Origin: Erodium maritimum
Taxonomy: Eukaryota; Streptophyta; Magnoliopsida; Geraniales; Geraniaceae
DNA length: 64,000 nt
NCBI GenBank assembly: GCA_963921825.1
Contig: OY997596.1
Location: forward strand, 59,780,754-59,844,753
Reading direction: 5' to 3'
Shown: positions 35,997 to 48,577 of the stretch, in pieces
How positions within the stretch are numbered: the stretch's first letter is position 1
How the letters are laid out: the number at the start of each line of letters is the position of its first letter
Program-made: the position numbers and the translations under genes
Notes under the pieces: generated by a model
What the model saw: the letters and a program-made list of their open reading frames with translations, nothing else
Database searches by the model: none
Told to the model about the DNA's origin: nothing

Positions 35997-38900
35997 TTAA
36001 GATGGAAATGAGAAGCTACATTGAAAGCCGGTCTTCCCATGGTCATAGTCGAATTGCTTTGCTATGTAGCAGTAGTTAACCTGACAACAGCACGGTTCAA
36101 ATCAAGGACGAATTTTGATGCCATAAAAACTACCGAAGCAGGAAGATATCAATTTCGAGGAATTAGCGTGAAACTGAAGAGCATATTGTTGGGTCTCGAG
36201 GTAGGGTTGGAGATGAACCAACTCGCAGCGGAAAATCAATGAAAACCAAGAGACGATTAAAACCATGAAACAACTAACAAAGAATGGATTCACAAGAGAA
36301 AAATTCAGCACTAGTTCTTACCAAAACAAGAACACCGGTTAACGAATGATTGGCTTGAGTCTCCAAGACGCCTACGTATCCACATGGGAATCAAAGCCAC
36401 GTAGTTCTTCTCTTTGAGGACTCAAGAACACAAACATGGAGGTGGAAACTAGCCAAACCCGAAATGGTCATGGAAGAGGGAGAGAAAATGTGTTTCCTAT
36501 TCTTGTCTTGTGTTTGTTATGTTGAAAAAAGATGACTTAAACATAACAAAACCCATACTTGTCCAACTAAAGGCATGGGACAAGTATGGTGTCAAGTAAG
36601 GTGTAAATAGGACAAAGTATGGCAAGACAAGATTGGGTTAGGTGGTGAATCACCAACACCTTAATCCTTGTCTTGCTTACTTAGTACTAATTAATCAAGA
36701 CTTGATTAATTAGTTCTATGGGCCTTGGTTGCATGGGCCTTTCATGGGCCTCTTGGAACATGGCCCGTGGCCATTTCTAACGAGGTCCCGTGATTCGCTC
36801 ATCGCCTCCAAGCCTTCCATACCGGAAATGTCCAACATTATCCGACGCGATCAATCCCAAGACTCCAAGCCTTGTCTCGATCCGTAAAGTCCTATTCACG
36901 TACGGGCACATGACCCAAAACCCAGTTTTGGTCATGTCCCGAGACAACTCCCTTTTGGCCATTCTCCATAAATGTGTCAATGAGTTTCATCCTCCGGTGT
37001 GACCCTTAGGTTTATGCATGTCAATAGATCAACGTAAAATCCCATTTTACTTGATCCTATTTAAGTGGCAACTAACGAGACTTTAGTATTGCCTGACACT
37101 ACATAACGAATCGACCCTGTCGATTCTAACCTTTCCGTCGTCCCTGTCATTATCCTTTTATCTCCGATATCCTGATTGAGATAAGGCATAGAGCCGTCAT
37201 CCTTATTATTCTCAATCACCGTTCCTTGATATGTGAGATGACTGAAGATATGATACCCAGTATCATGTGCATGGCCATGCTATTCTTCCAGTCACTCTCG
37301 ATCAAGTGGCCGAGAACCGATATCTTTCCCATACCTTAGTATGAGGGATAAATCCCTTAGCCGTCTTTCGTGTCACTCATGTAGCCCGTCCCCAAGCCAA
37401 TCCTGGCCGTTATGGAAGCCCTGTTACGGACAACGTTAGGCTCAGGTCAAACTCAGTTGTTGACTACATAGCGATCACAAAGACTCCTTGGTCTAAGGAT
37501 ACATGACAAGCTACAACACTGAATATGTTCATGACTTAATCTATGGCACATATTCAGGGCGGGTCGTCCAATATCATGTCCCACATGATATCTATGATCA
37601 GACTCCGGAATCCCATTCCAATGACTAACAGAACGTAAGCCATAAAGAGCCATCTTTCATACTAGTCGCTTCTAGTGGAGCTTTGTTGACTAGGGACCCA
37701 TCGAGTGTGATCTATCTCGATCTATGGTTCTATTCGCATGGTGGGCATAGATCAGAGCACACATCGATATATTACTCCAACACATAAGTAATATAAAGCC
37801 GCTTTAATTTTATTGCTAACGATGATATATACATTTGGACATTTAGGATTGAACTACGGGCACTAAGACTAACAATCTCCCACTTGCCCTAGTTCCAATC
37901 TAAACTCCAATATGTCCCCATCGACTTTACATGTCTAACATGTTCAGGCAGTGACACTGCCTTAGTCAAAGGGTTGGCTATGTTATCATCTGTTGCAATA
38001 TCGGTTATCTTCACTTCACCTCAGTTCAGTATTTATCTGATGAGGTGGATACGCCGCAGTACATGTTTGGATTTGTTATGCGATCTAGGCTTTTAGCTTG
38101 CGCAATGGCCCTTGTGTTGTCGCAAAATGGATTCACCGGACTGGATGGGTTTTTAATTACACCCAGCCCTGCCATGAATTTCCAAATCCACATAGCCTCC
38201 TTAGCTGCCTCTGCAGCATCCATGTACTTGGCCTCTGTCGTAGATTCGGCAATGGTATCTTGCTTTACGCTTTCCCAGCTAAAGCTCTGCCATTCAGCGT
38301 AAACACATATCCTGATTGACTTCTAAAGTCATCTGGATTTGTCTTGGAAAACTAGCGTCTACTCATCCTTCGACGACTAGTTCAGCATCATCTTTCCCCC
38401 GGGTTAGAATGATGTCTACTGGTACAACATAAGGCTTACGAGACGTCTGGTCTCATACATGTCATGGCATATATGATCGATCCTGCCCCTAGGCGCATAG
38501 GATTCTCATCATCCTTTTCAGCTCATCAGGTGTCTTAGGACACTGAGTCTTGCTGAGATGAATGCCATGACTAGTGGGTAAGAGTCCTTTCTTTGAATCG
38601 AGCATTAAGAACCTACTCAATGCCTTGTTCACATAGGTTCCCTGACTTAATTCCAAGACCCTCTTGGTGCGATCTCTACATATCTTAATCCTTAAGATAT
38701 GAGAAGCATCACCTAAGTCCTTTATTGAAAAACACTTCCTCAACCAAGCTTTAGTCTCGTGCAAGGTTGGGATGTCGTTTTCAATGAGAACCAGAAAGGT
38801 AATATTGCTCCCACTAGCCTTCTTATAAACGCAAGATTCATCCTCGTTCTTGATTAAGCCAAATCCAATTACAGCTTCATCAAAACGAAGGATCCAACTC

Positions 38901-41900
38901 CGAGAAGTTCGTTTCAATCCATAAATGGATTTCAACAACTTATAAATCTTTCCTTTATTCTTCGGATCGTCAAAACCTTTGGGCCGAGACATACAAACGT
39001 ACTCAGTCAAATTTCCATTTAGGAAAGCGGTTTTGACATCCACTTGCCATATCTCGTAATTATGATACGCAGTTATGTCAAGAAGAATTTGGATCGATTT
39101 TGACCATAGCCACTAAGGAGAAGGTTTCCTCATAGTCAATCCATTGGATCTGCCTATAACCTTTCGCCACCAGTTGAGCTTTGTAGGTCAGAGGGTTGCC
39201 GTCCATGTCCATCTTCACCTTGAAGATCCATTTGCATCCTATGGTCCTCACACCATTGATGGGATCAACCGGTTCCCAGACTCGGTTGTCCGACATGGAT
39301 TGCATTTCCTCCCTCATGGCTCCCAGCCATAACTCGGAGTTGGGCCCATCCACGACTTCCTGAAAGGTGGCTGGATCATCGTGATCCACCATGACTTCAT
39401 TGTCACCTCCGGATACCATATCTTGGAGGTGGAAGATTGATCCTTTCAAATCGCCTTGGACCTTCCGGAATTGTAACAGGAATTGGTTCTTACTCTACGA
39501 CAATCTCTGGCTCCTTTCTACTGGGTTGCCAATTGGTTTAGACAGATCTGTACCATCCTGAATTTCTTCGAGATGCACAGTCCTCCCAATGACGTCTTTG
39601 GAAACAAAACTTCTTTTCCATAAAGACCCCACCCCAAGCGACGAACACCATGTTCTCACTGGGATTGTAGAAATAGTATCCCCTTGTTGCTTTGGGATAC
39701 CACACGAAGGTGCATATCTCAGATCTTGGTTCGAGCTTAGTCGAAACCAAATGTTTCACATAAGCCTCGCAACCACAAATCTTTAGGAAGGACAAAGCGG
39801 GCATCATCCCGTACCATTTTTAAAATGGTGTCCCTTCCACACCATTCGTCGAAGCCCGATTCACTATGAATGCGGTCGTCTATAGAGCAAAACCCCTAAA
39901 AGAGATTGGGAGATCAGTCCAACTAATCATGGAACAGACCATTGTCTAACAATGTCCGATTTCTCCGTTTGGCTACACCTTTCAACTACAGTGACCTAGG
40001 AGGAGTCCATTCCAAAAGGATCCCATTCTCTTTTAGATGATCTAATAACTCTGTGGTCAAGTATTTTCCACCTCGATCCAATCGAAGTGCCTTAATACCT
40101 TTGTCGAGCTGGTTTTCTACTATAGTCTTAAACTCTTTGAATTTATCAAAATCTTCAGACTTATGTCTCATCGAATAGACATAACCATATTTACTGTAAT
40201 CATCAGTAAATGTGATAAAGTAGCTAAAACCCCTCCTGGCAAGTGAACTTATTGGTCTACACACATTCGAGTGTATCAGCCCCAATAATTCACCCGCCCT
40301 TTCATCGCGATCGATAAAGGGCACTTTAGTCATTTTGCCCATCAAACAAACCTTGCACCTATCGATCGAATGGAATTCGAATGAACCTGAAAGCCCGCAC
40401 TTCTGAAGTGCTGATAGGCGCTTCTTGTTTATGCGACCCAAATGACAGTACCATAACAGAGTTAGGTTTAAATCGTTGGATTTAGACCTCTTGGTATTAA
40501 CGGAATATATAGAACTTGAGGCATTGTTACCCATATCTAATATGTACAATCCTCCAACCATGTCAGTACTGGTATAAAACATATCATTGCATAGAACATT
40601 GAAAACTCCATTTCCAATATTAACATTATATCCTTCCTTGTCAAACACGGATACAGATATAATATCCCTACTAAAAGTAGGTATGCAATATACATTATAC
40701 AATACTAAGACAAGGCCTCTTGGCAAAGCAAGACTCATGGATCCTACAGCAGTTGCCACAACTCTGAGGTCCATTTCGTGCTTTCCAAATCTCTCCTACT
40801 TTCAGCCACCATATATTAGTGCATGTGTGAGATTCAGTTATGGTATCTAATACCCATGAATCTTTGGAAGTAGAGAGATGTAGCTCTATAGAGTTAATAC
40901 CAATTGAAGGCACGGTCCCACCGCCCTTCCTTAGATCACCCAGGTTTCCTGATGAAGGCGCAGTCTTACTGCCCTTCTTCAGATCATCCAGGCTATTTGA
41001 TGAAGGCGCAGTCCCACTGCCCTTCTTCAGATCAGCCGTGAACTTCCTGTAATCCCGGTTCCAATGACCAGGCTGTTGGCAGTAGAAGCAGACATTCTCA
41101 GGTGTCTCATCTTTCCTGCCAAGTGCGCATGGGCCCAGCCCATGCCACTTCCAATTCCCTTGTTGACCATCAGAATATCCTTGGATCCCAGATCCCTGAG
41201 ATATTCTTCTCAGCAGTTAATGACACTTCATGTAACTCTGATATGGTCTTAGAGACAGCCTTGTCAAGGACATATTCTTTGCGTTCAGACTTGAGGACTA
41301 TCCTCAAAATTCTGTACCAGTCCAAATAGTTTGTCCCATTTAGCTTGACCCTGTCAAGAATGGTTTTTAATGACAAACTATTAATGTTCGCTGAATTTGC
41401 CATTTGATCTACAACAGATAAAATTCAATCAGTAAACTGAATAAATTTTATGAAGATCAAGCTTAAACACCAACAATCAATTCTAAACCTTTAGAATCTG
41501 AAACCAAGATCCTTGATTCACTCGATTAAGCTGAACTAATGCTCACCACTTAATCGAGCTATGTAGGTAGGACTCCATCCAATCACATCCAATGTGACTC
41601 TTGGCTAGGGTATGTACTTATGTACACGACTTACCCTATCTGTTACCCTAGCTCAACCTCAGGCTGAGAATCGTAGTCGGGTCCACCAATTTTCAACTAT
41701 GGCTCGTCACTATGTAGGTGCTCCGCTAATGCGCACGACACCCACATATGTCGTCCAAACCTACTACCCCGCTTTCCCATGGATGCTCCGCTAATGCGCA
41801 CGACACCCATAGGACGGGGAGGTAGTAAGGTGTTGATAATTGGGAGGTATCGGACATGACCCGTTTTTACTTGTCCGGTTGTGTTTAAAACTTTGACACA

Positions 41901-44900
41901 TCCTAGATGCGATGAGCACATCAACTACATTCCAAATGAAATGATGCCTCAAATTACATCCAATGTAATTCTTCCTTCGAACCCGTCAACTACATCCAAT
42001 GTAATGACGATTCTAAGGGTTCACACACAAGGATTAAAATTCCAATTTTATCTTTGCATGTGAGGTGATATGCTCGGTAAATAAAGTTAAGCATGCAATT
42101 CTAAAACACATAGAATTAATCATGCATAAACTAAACCAAGCATAAAGCGATAAATGTGCACATAATAGCCCCCTAAACTAACTCCCACTAGTTTCTTGAG
42201 CTCCACCGACTCCAAGCCGATGCCAACACCCGAAAAGCCACCAAATGACCTTTTCGCCCTTTCTTCGTCTTGAGTAAAAAATTACAATTTAATACACGAC
42301 TCGCAGGTCGGGAATAAATAAATATTACAAACAAGTGGTTCGACGACCACACCTTGAAAGAATAATTACACGCTAACACTAACGGCTCGCAGGCCGTGAA
42401 AAGCGATAAATAATTAAATTGAGCTCGGGGCTATTATGTACACCATGCCAACATCACATCACACATCGTGTTATCAAACAAGCATGTTATCAAACATCAT
42501 GTGATTTTCCGGTTTTAATTAATAGCCAAGTTTCGAAATTTTTTTGATGCTCGGTTTATCGAAACCGTTCAAAAATGAAACTTTTGAACATTTGATCTTC
42601 GAGTTCGTCATGACGGTTCCAAACTCGTCATAACTAACAAAACGGTTTAGCCTTGGCATATCAACCATCCAATGGTCATGCTTGGCTTAGCTCCGTCCAA
42701 CGGAGCCCCGTTCGGTCCCGGTTTCGGCTCCCCGAGAGTCCCGCTCCCGAGACCCGAAAAATCAAATTTTTTTCAAAATTTCCAGATTTGAAATAATTTT
42801 AAAAAATTCAATTTACATGCATTAAATCCATGAACAAGAATTTAAAACATGTTATCAAACAATTTAGCAAAACAACATGCCAAAAAACGAAACTTTCAAG
42901 CAAAACCGAAACTTTGAACACCGTCTTGTGAATCCCGAAGGTAGCACGGCTCTGATACCACTGTTGGGTCTCGAGGTAGGGTTGGAGATGAACCAACTCG
43001 CAGCGGAAAATCAATGAAAACCAAGAGACGATTAAAACCATGAAACAACTAACAAAGAATGGATTCACAAGAGAAAAATTCAGCACTAGTTCTTACCAAA
43101 ACAAGAACACCGGTTAACGAATGATTGGCTTGAGTCTCCAAGACGCCTACGTATCCACATGGGAATCAAAGCCACGTAGTTCTTCTCTTTGAGGACTCAA
43201 GAACACAAACATGGAGGTGGAAACTAGCCAAACCCGAAATGGTCATGGAAGAGGGAGAGAAAATGTGTTTCCTATTCTTGTCTTGTGTTTGTTATGTTGA
43301 AAAAAGATGACTTAAACATAACAAAACCCATACTTGTCCAACTAAAGGCATGGGACAAGTATGGTGTCAAGTAAGGTGTAAATAGGACAAAGTATGGCAA
43401 GACAAGATTGGGTTAGGTGGTGAATCACCAACACCTTAATCCTTGTCTTGCTTACTTAGTACTAATTAATCAAGACTTGATTAATTAGTTCTATGGGCCT
43501 TGGTTGCATGGGCCTTTCATGGGCCTCTTGGAACATGGCCCGTGGCCATTTCTAACGAGGTCCCGTGATTCGCTCATCGCCTCCAAGCCTTCCATACCGG
43601 AAATGTCCAACATTATCCGACGCGATCAATCCCAAGACTCCAAGCCTTGTCTCGATCCGTAAAGTCCTATTCACGTACGGGCACATGACCCAAAACCCAG
43701 TTTTGGTCATGTCCCGAGACAACTCCCTTTTGGCCATTCTCCATAAATGTGTCAATGAGTTTCATCCTCCGGTGTGACCCTTAGGTTTATGCATGTCAAT
43801 AGATCAACGTAAAATCCCATTTTACTTGATCCTATTTAAGTGGCAACTAACGAGACTTTAGTATTGCCTGACACTACATAACGAATCGACCCTGTCGATT
43901 CTAACCTTTCCGTCGTCCCTGTCATTATCCTTTTATCTCCGATATCCTGATTGAGATAAGGCATAGAGCCGTCATCCTTATTATTCTCAATCACCGTTCC
44001 TTGATATGTGAGATGACTGAAGATATGATACCCAGTATCATGTGCATGGCCATGCTATTCTTCCAGTCACTCTCGATCAAGTGGCCGAGAACCGATATCT
44101 TTCCCATACCTTAGTATGAGGGATAAATCCCTTAGCCGTCTTTCGTGTCACTCATGTAGCCCGTCCCCAAGCCAATCCTGGCCGTTATGGAAGCCCTGTT
44201 ACGGACAACGTTAGGCTCAGGTCAAACTCAGTTGTTGACTACATAGCGATCACAAAGACTCCTTGGTCTAAGGATACATGACAAGCTACAACACTGAATA
44301 TGTTCATGACTTAATCTATGGCACATATTCAGGGCGGGTCGTCCAATATCATGTCCCACATGATATCTATGATCAGACTCCGGAATCCCATTCCAATGAC
44401 TAACAGAACGTAAGCCATAAAGAGTCATCTTTCATACTAGTCGCTTCTAGTGGAGCTTTGTTGACTAGGGACCCATCGAGTGTGATCTATCTCGATCTAT
44501 GGTTCTATTCGCATGGTGGGCATAGATCAGAGCACACATCGATATATTACTCCAACACATAAGTAATATAAAGCCGCTTTAATTTTATTGCTAACGATGA
44601 TATATACATTTGGACATTTAGGATTGAACTACGGGCACTAAGACTAACACATATGTTACAATAGAACTCAATATACTTGCACAAGAATACAAATATACAC
44701 ACATCTGCATATATCATCTAGTTTACATTTCTTGCCCATCAATTTCCAATTGAACAATGCATTTTTACGGATTGCATTATTGAGAGGATATAAACTAATG
44801 GGAGACTAATCTCGCCCATAACATTCATTCAAGGGAAAACCTCACTCAACTACCCCACAACCAACTACCCGTCTACCCCAAAGTTTTAAAAGTTTTGACA

Positions 44901-47900
44901 CCTCCCTTAAGTTTTGTTAGTTTCTTTACAACCCCAACTCCGTCAACGAAATGAGGAAAATACCATCATGGGAAAAGGATATTTTTGTCATTTCACACCT
45001 AAAAGTTGACTCAATTGGTGTAAATTGAGACAAAAAAAAATTAAGGGGGTGGTCAAAACTTTTTAAATTAGGGGTAGGTGAGTGAGATTATCTATTCATT
45101 TAATTAGAGGTTGATAACAAAGTCGATTTTTCACACAATTCATTTGTGATGTGATACTAGTTTTGTTTCCAAAGAATTGAAAAATGAAATATCAATAGGA
45201 ACCAACTTTTATTTTATGCCATCTATCTAGGCCAATTTTTACTTTGAAGTTTATTGAAAAAGAATGGAAGACTGTAAATATCAGAATATATTAACTTTAC
45301 CTCAAGGCGGATTGCATCCATGGGGATAACGATACCAGCTCCTACAGAGCTTCGAAAAGACTGAGAGAACTTTTCCAAAGAGAAATTCTTGAACTCATTC
45401 TCTGTCAATTTAGCGAGGTTCCCAGCACATGCAAAAATATGTCCATGAACCCCTTTTTGGCTCAACCACCTTAAAGGGAGATCGAAAGACAGGTCTGCAA
45501 AAGCGGTAACAGCAAGGTCTCCTCCAATGACATCTCTTTCGTGATTAGCCGGAATTTCATCCTTGGATTCATCTTTGGTTTCTCTTCTTGGTTCAGAAGG
45601 GCCCAATCCCCTAGTCGAGAATCCCAACAATGCCAACGGGCCTCCCAAACTACAAACCGGAGAAGAATTGCCACCCAAGAAGAACTTTTCTGGTAGAGAT
45701 GAAGGAGAGCTCAAGTAACCACTTCCCCAAGGTAAAATGGCACCACCAGAGATCCCAAAATTTAGCGCAGCATTACAAAAACCAAAAGGGACAGCACAAC
45801 GAATATCGAAGTCCTGTTTTCAGTATCAAAATAAAGAAAGCTCATCAGATGATGCAATGCATAGAAAAGGGTGTGATTAGACTGAACACTGAGTCCTATT
45901 AGGTTAGCTACTACTACTAACAACAGTAAATCGAATAGCAAACCCAAGAATGCTCTCACTTGGCTGAAAGCAGAGAAACTTCTTAAACTACACAACAGGC
46001 AGCTTAAACTACACTGATAGAAACAAAGCTTCACTACTTAGCATCATCACTGCAAGCAAGCTTAGTACTTTTGATTACCCTAAAACAGATAGGCAACATC
46101 TCATTATTACATTATGTCATATTAGATTTATTTCAAAATGTATTGCAAAGGTTAATTTCTTATTGTAATTATCAAGATTCGGGAATCACCACTAAGGTAA
46201 GAGTATTTCATAACAAACTAAAAAACACAAATAGTGTAAGGTTAGCTACAGAAGTGAAGCCACACATAAACTTTATGAAGTTCACACCTACAAATTAAAC
46301 CTCTAGCATAAATGGAGTTAGATAAAAATGAAGATAAAGAGGTAAGATTGGAGTAAAAGATATAGCCACAGCATAAGCATGTACAAGCAAACACGAAAAC
46401 AAATACCTGGATTGGGAAACAAAAGTGTATTTGTGTGTAAGCTCAATTAAACCAATATCGCATGAAAGTGTTACCAAACAAAAATCTTAAACTTGCTAAA
46501 CAAGGATGTCAAAACCAACATGACAAGAACGGAAAGTACTAACCTGGCGCAAGAAACGTATGCTCCGAGGATCAGGAACAAGACCACCAACGTGAGTGGT
46601 AGAAACAAAAGCATATCCTCGAGTTGGTCTTATAGGGGAATTCCTGGTGTCAAGTTTAAAGGTGTACTTCAAAGATGAAAGTAAACCATGTCCAAGTTGC
46701 CTCCTCACAGTCTGAGATGACACCCGAAATGGATCCATTAAGGTGCGCCATGCAAGAGTATATGATAAGTCATGGTACTTGGTTGAGATCAAACCAAGAG
46801 AGAGGCCAATTGAACGTTCTTTATAAGAAGAAAATTTCAGCCAGTCTTGAGAGAGCAGGTACAGTCTTGCTGCCACGGGAGTTACCAATACTTTAAATCT
46901 AGGCAATGACACACCAAGACATACTTCTGATGTCTGATCCCAACCATACGCCAAAGTAGCATCCCACAGATCACCAAGTCCAAACAAATTCTTATATCTG
47001 ACAGATCCTTCAACGGAAGAAGATCTAGCCTATGTATCACAGACATTCAAATATATGAGGTATTATGTTCTTGAGTTCATACAAATTTAAGAAATCGCTA
47101 ATCAGATGCCAAAGCAAATTTGAGCAGATTTACTATACATCAAAATATGCCACTCCCTATTTAGAAAGAAAAAAACAGAGACGAAAGGTTCCACTCCAAC
47201 CTTACATCACATACAATCTTAAACACATCTTAATTTATTTTTAGGGATATTTACAAATACCTACACTAACCTATACACTGTTTTCAGATGCATACACTAA
47301 CCTTTCAAAATTACAGATACCTACACTAACCTTTATATATTTTCAAGATTTTAACAGATACCTACACTAACCTTTATATATTTTCAAGATTTTAACAGAT
47401 ACCTACACTAACCTCTATATACTTTGAAGATTCTAACAAATACCTGCACTAACCTATCTGTTAAAATTACAGATGCATACACTAACCTACATACAAAATG
47501 TAAAGGTTAGTGTAGGCTTCCGTTATTTCCAAACGTTAGTGTGTGCATGTGTAATACGTGTATACGTTAGGGTAGGTAAACGTAATCAACCCTTATTTTA
47601 TGCATATGAAATTACAAGCTAGGTAATATAATGCAACAATATGGGAACAATTAAGAGTACTCATTATGTGCATACTGTACACCACTTAGATGTACACACA
47701 GCTCGATACGTCATTCTTAAGCAGGATGGAACAGGGATTAAAAGTGATATATCTAGCGAAATTTGTCAATGATTTATTCGGCCTTAAATAGGAAGACCAA
47801 CAAATTAAACGACGGACATTGCATAGCACTAAGCTTTCCTATGGGAGCCAGATTCAAGCATTGAGTGGTCTGTCTAAACTAATGAACATGGTTATTGATG

Positions 47901-48577
47901 AATGGCATAACACTAACACATCAAAGCTTTGTATCAATGATACAAAATGTTCTACTTTGAACTATATCAAAAATCAATTCAGAAGTGCATATACAATGTG
48001 ATCAATAAGCAAGTTCAACAGATAAAGAGAAATGGAGTACCGAGGTCTTGGTGTAGACACCAATGTTGCCGGTGAGTGGATTTTTGGCCTCGGCAACTTC
48101 AACGATCACATTGGCGGTGCCGGGAAGCTCCGGCGGGCCGGAATCGAGCGTAATGCTAACGGAATCGAAAACTCCAAGCCTCTGGAGGCGAGAAGTGACC
48201 ACACCGGCGGCTTTGAGAAGCTCTTGCATGCTAGTGACGTCCTTGAGCACCTCCATTTCTGCTTCGATGACGGAGTCCTTGGTTCTGGCGTTGCCTCTGA
48301 TCAACACATCGTGGACCCGGAGCAGCACTACCTCCGACGCCAGCCGCCGGAACAGGCTATCGACCTTGGCCGTGTGCGAGTCAATCGACTCTGGTTCGTC
48401 TTCACTGTCTTCGTCCTCTTCTTCGTCATCTTCCTCGTCTATTTCTTCTTCCACGCCATGGACGCCGGCGGTTTTGGATTCTTCGGCGTCGCCGTCGGCG
48501 GGGTTAGGGTTTTGGGGGATCGGGTCGGATCCGTCGCCGGCCGGTGGCGGCATTGCCAGTGAGATTCTGGAACCCAT
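35997..48577 (-). CDS. SAM50: SAM50, mitochondrial outer-membrane beta-barrel assembly protein
   Basis: SAM50 is the Omp85/BamA-family core of the mitochondrial sorting and assembly machinery, which inserts beta-barrel proteins into the outer membrane. Four exons join in phase 0 to 539 residues: 48041-48577, 46544-47029, 45301-45813 and 35997-36080. An acidic tract (about residues 43-66) precedes one POTRA-like region (about 80-175) and the barrel. Conserved segments include DWLKFSSYKERS, RRQLGHGLLSSLKY, RPTRGYAFVSTT, FFLGGN-SPVCSLGGP and FRSSVGAGIV. The last exon encodes VNYCYIAKQFDYDHGKTGF and then QCSFSFPS before TAA, the expected final barrel strand. It lies 9.2 kb beyond exon 3 because a copia element sits in intron 3. 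The donor (GAG/GTAAAG) and acceptor (TTGTCAG) are intact. Intron 1 carries a foldback repeat. Confidence 0.93.
36187..37874 (-). repeat. 3' LTR of the copia element
   Basis: This is the left LTR on the plus strand, starting TGTTGGGTCTCGAGG and ending AAGACTAACA; on the element strand it runs TGTTAG to CCCAACA. Its length equals the other LTR exactly and only one base difference was noticed (37650 C, 44425 T). The polypurine tract (GGGCAAGTGGGAGAT on the minus strand) adjoins it at 37875-37889. Short frames inside are not genes. Confidence 0.95.
38026..39449 (-). pseudogene. Copia reverse transcriptase and RNase H remnant
   Basis: Three separate frames cover the region. 39078-39449 has the start of the reverse transcriptase (W-EPVD, GCKWIFKVK, KAQLVAKGY). 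38489-39043 has the palm region (DVKTAFLNG, YGLKR). 38026-38223 has the RNase H part (DAAEAAKEAMWIWKF, CDNTRAI). The frames are broken by stops between them. At the position of the catalytic YxDD box the sequence runs FLVLIENDIPTL, so about seven residues including both aspartates are missing in frame. The product cannot be active. Confidence 0.88.
39538..40913 (-). pseudogene. Copia protease end and integrase remnant
   Basis: 40695-40913 has the protease-like start (DSWVLDT). 39986-40774 carries the pre-integrase zinc-binding H-C-x2-C segment (LWYCHLGRINKKRL, CKVCLMGKM) and part of the integrase core (YFITFTDDYSKYGYVY, LRLDRGGKY). The segment that normally carries the first catalytic aspartate reads HSNVCRP, with Asn in its place. 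39538-39807 holds the C-terminal integrase extension. Stops separate these frames. Confidence 0.85.
40906..41040 (-). repeat. 48-bp tandem repeat in the copia gag/protease linker
   Basis: A 48-bp unit beginning gaaggc on the plus strand occurs at 40906, 40954 and 41002, the last one partial. On the element strand it encodes 16-residue repeats of the type DLKKGSGTAPSS between the zinc knuckle and the protease. Confidence 0.8.
41041..41403 (-). pseudogene. Copia gag remnant with internal deletion
   Basis: 41170-41403 encodes the gag N-terminus (LNGTNYLDWYRILRIVLKSE, EYVLDKAVSK). The frame then leaves gag similarity at about LTAEKN and meets a stop. The zinc knuckle resumes near 41035-41100 as CFYCQQPGHWNRDY, where the fourth ligand Cys is Tyr. 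About 200 residues that usually separate these parts are missing. Confidence 0.8.
42950..42961 (-). other. Copia primer-binding site (initiator Met-tRNA)
   Basis: Immediately inside the 5' LTR, on the minus strand, is GTGGTATCAGAGCCGTGC, whose TGGTATCAGAGC core is complementary to the 3' end of plant initiator Met-tRNA, the standard primer for copia elements. Confidence 0.92.
42962..44649 (-). repeat. 5' LTR of the copia element
   Basis: A 1688-bp copy of the LTR at 36187-37874, followed on the right by the target duplication catat. Near identity to its partner implies a recent insertion or recent conversion between the two. Confidence 0.95.
44833..45093. mobile_element. MITE family E, copy 1
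   Basis: The left end gggaaaacctcactcaactac and the right end gtaggtgagtgagattatc are inverted. The arms continue with taccccaaagttttaaaagt versus its complement near 45050. It lies in SAM50 intron 3 between the copia element and exon 3. A related copy is at 59309-59585. Confidence 0.6.
47243..47600. repeat. Foldback with tandem cctacactaacc repeats in SAM50 intron 1
   Basis: The ends are degenerate inverted repeats: agggatatttacaaatacct at the left, and aggtaaacgtaatcaaccct at the right. Inside, units of about 41 bp built on acctacactaacctttatat recur (around 47311, 47355 and 47397), with further diverged copies. An inverted copy (aaaggttagtgtaggc) is near 47505. This looks like a MITE whose subterminal repeat expanded in tandem. 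Confidence 0.65.

Larger units (their letters stand above)
36187..44649 (-). mobile_element. Full-length Ty1/copia LTR retrotransposon, degenerate coding region
   Basis: An 8463-bp element flanked by the 5-bp target duplication catat (36182-36186 and 44650-44654). Two 1688-bp LTRs bound an internal region of 5087 bp. Read on the minus strand the order is 5' LTR, tRNA-iMet primer-binding site, gag, protease/integrase, reverse transcriptase, RNase H, polypurine tract, 3' LTR; integrase before reverse transcriptase is the copia order. The coding region is broken: most of gag is deleted, the zinc knuckle has lost its last Cys, and the integrase and reverse transcriptase are altered at catalytic positions. 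It lies in the same orientation as SAM50, in that gene's last intron. The lineage is not certain. Confidence 0.95.

Noticed and set aside
36777..37653. Short frames (66-70 codons) found identically at 36777-37653 and 43552-44428
   Set aside because: They lie inside the two copies of the copia LTR, and their duplication reflects the LTR pair, not genes.
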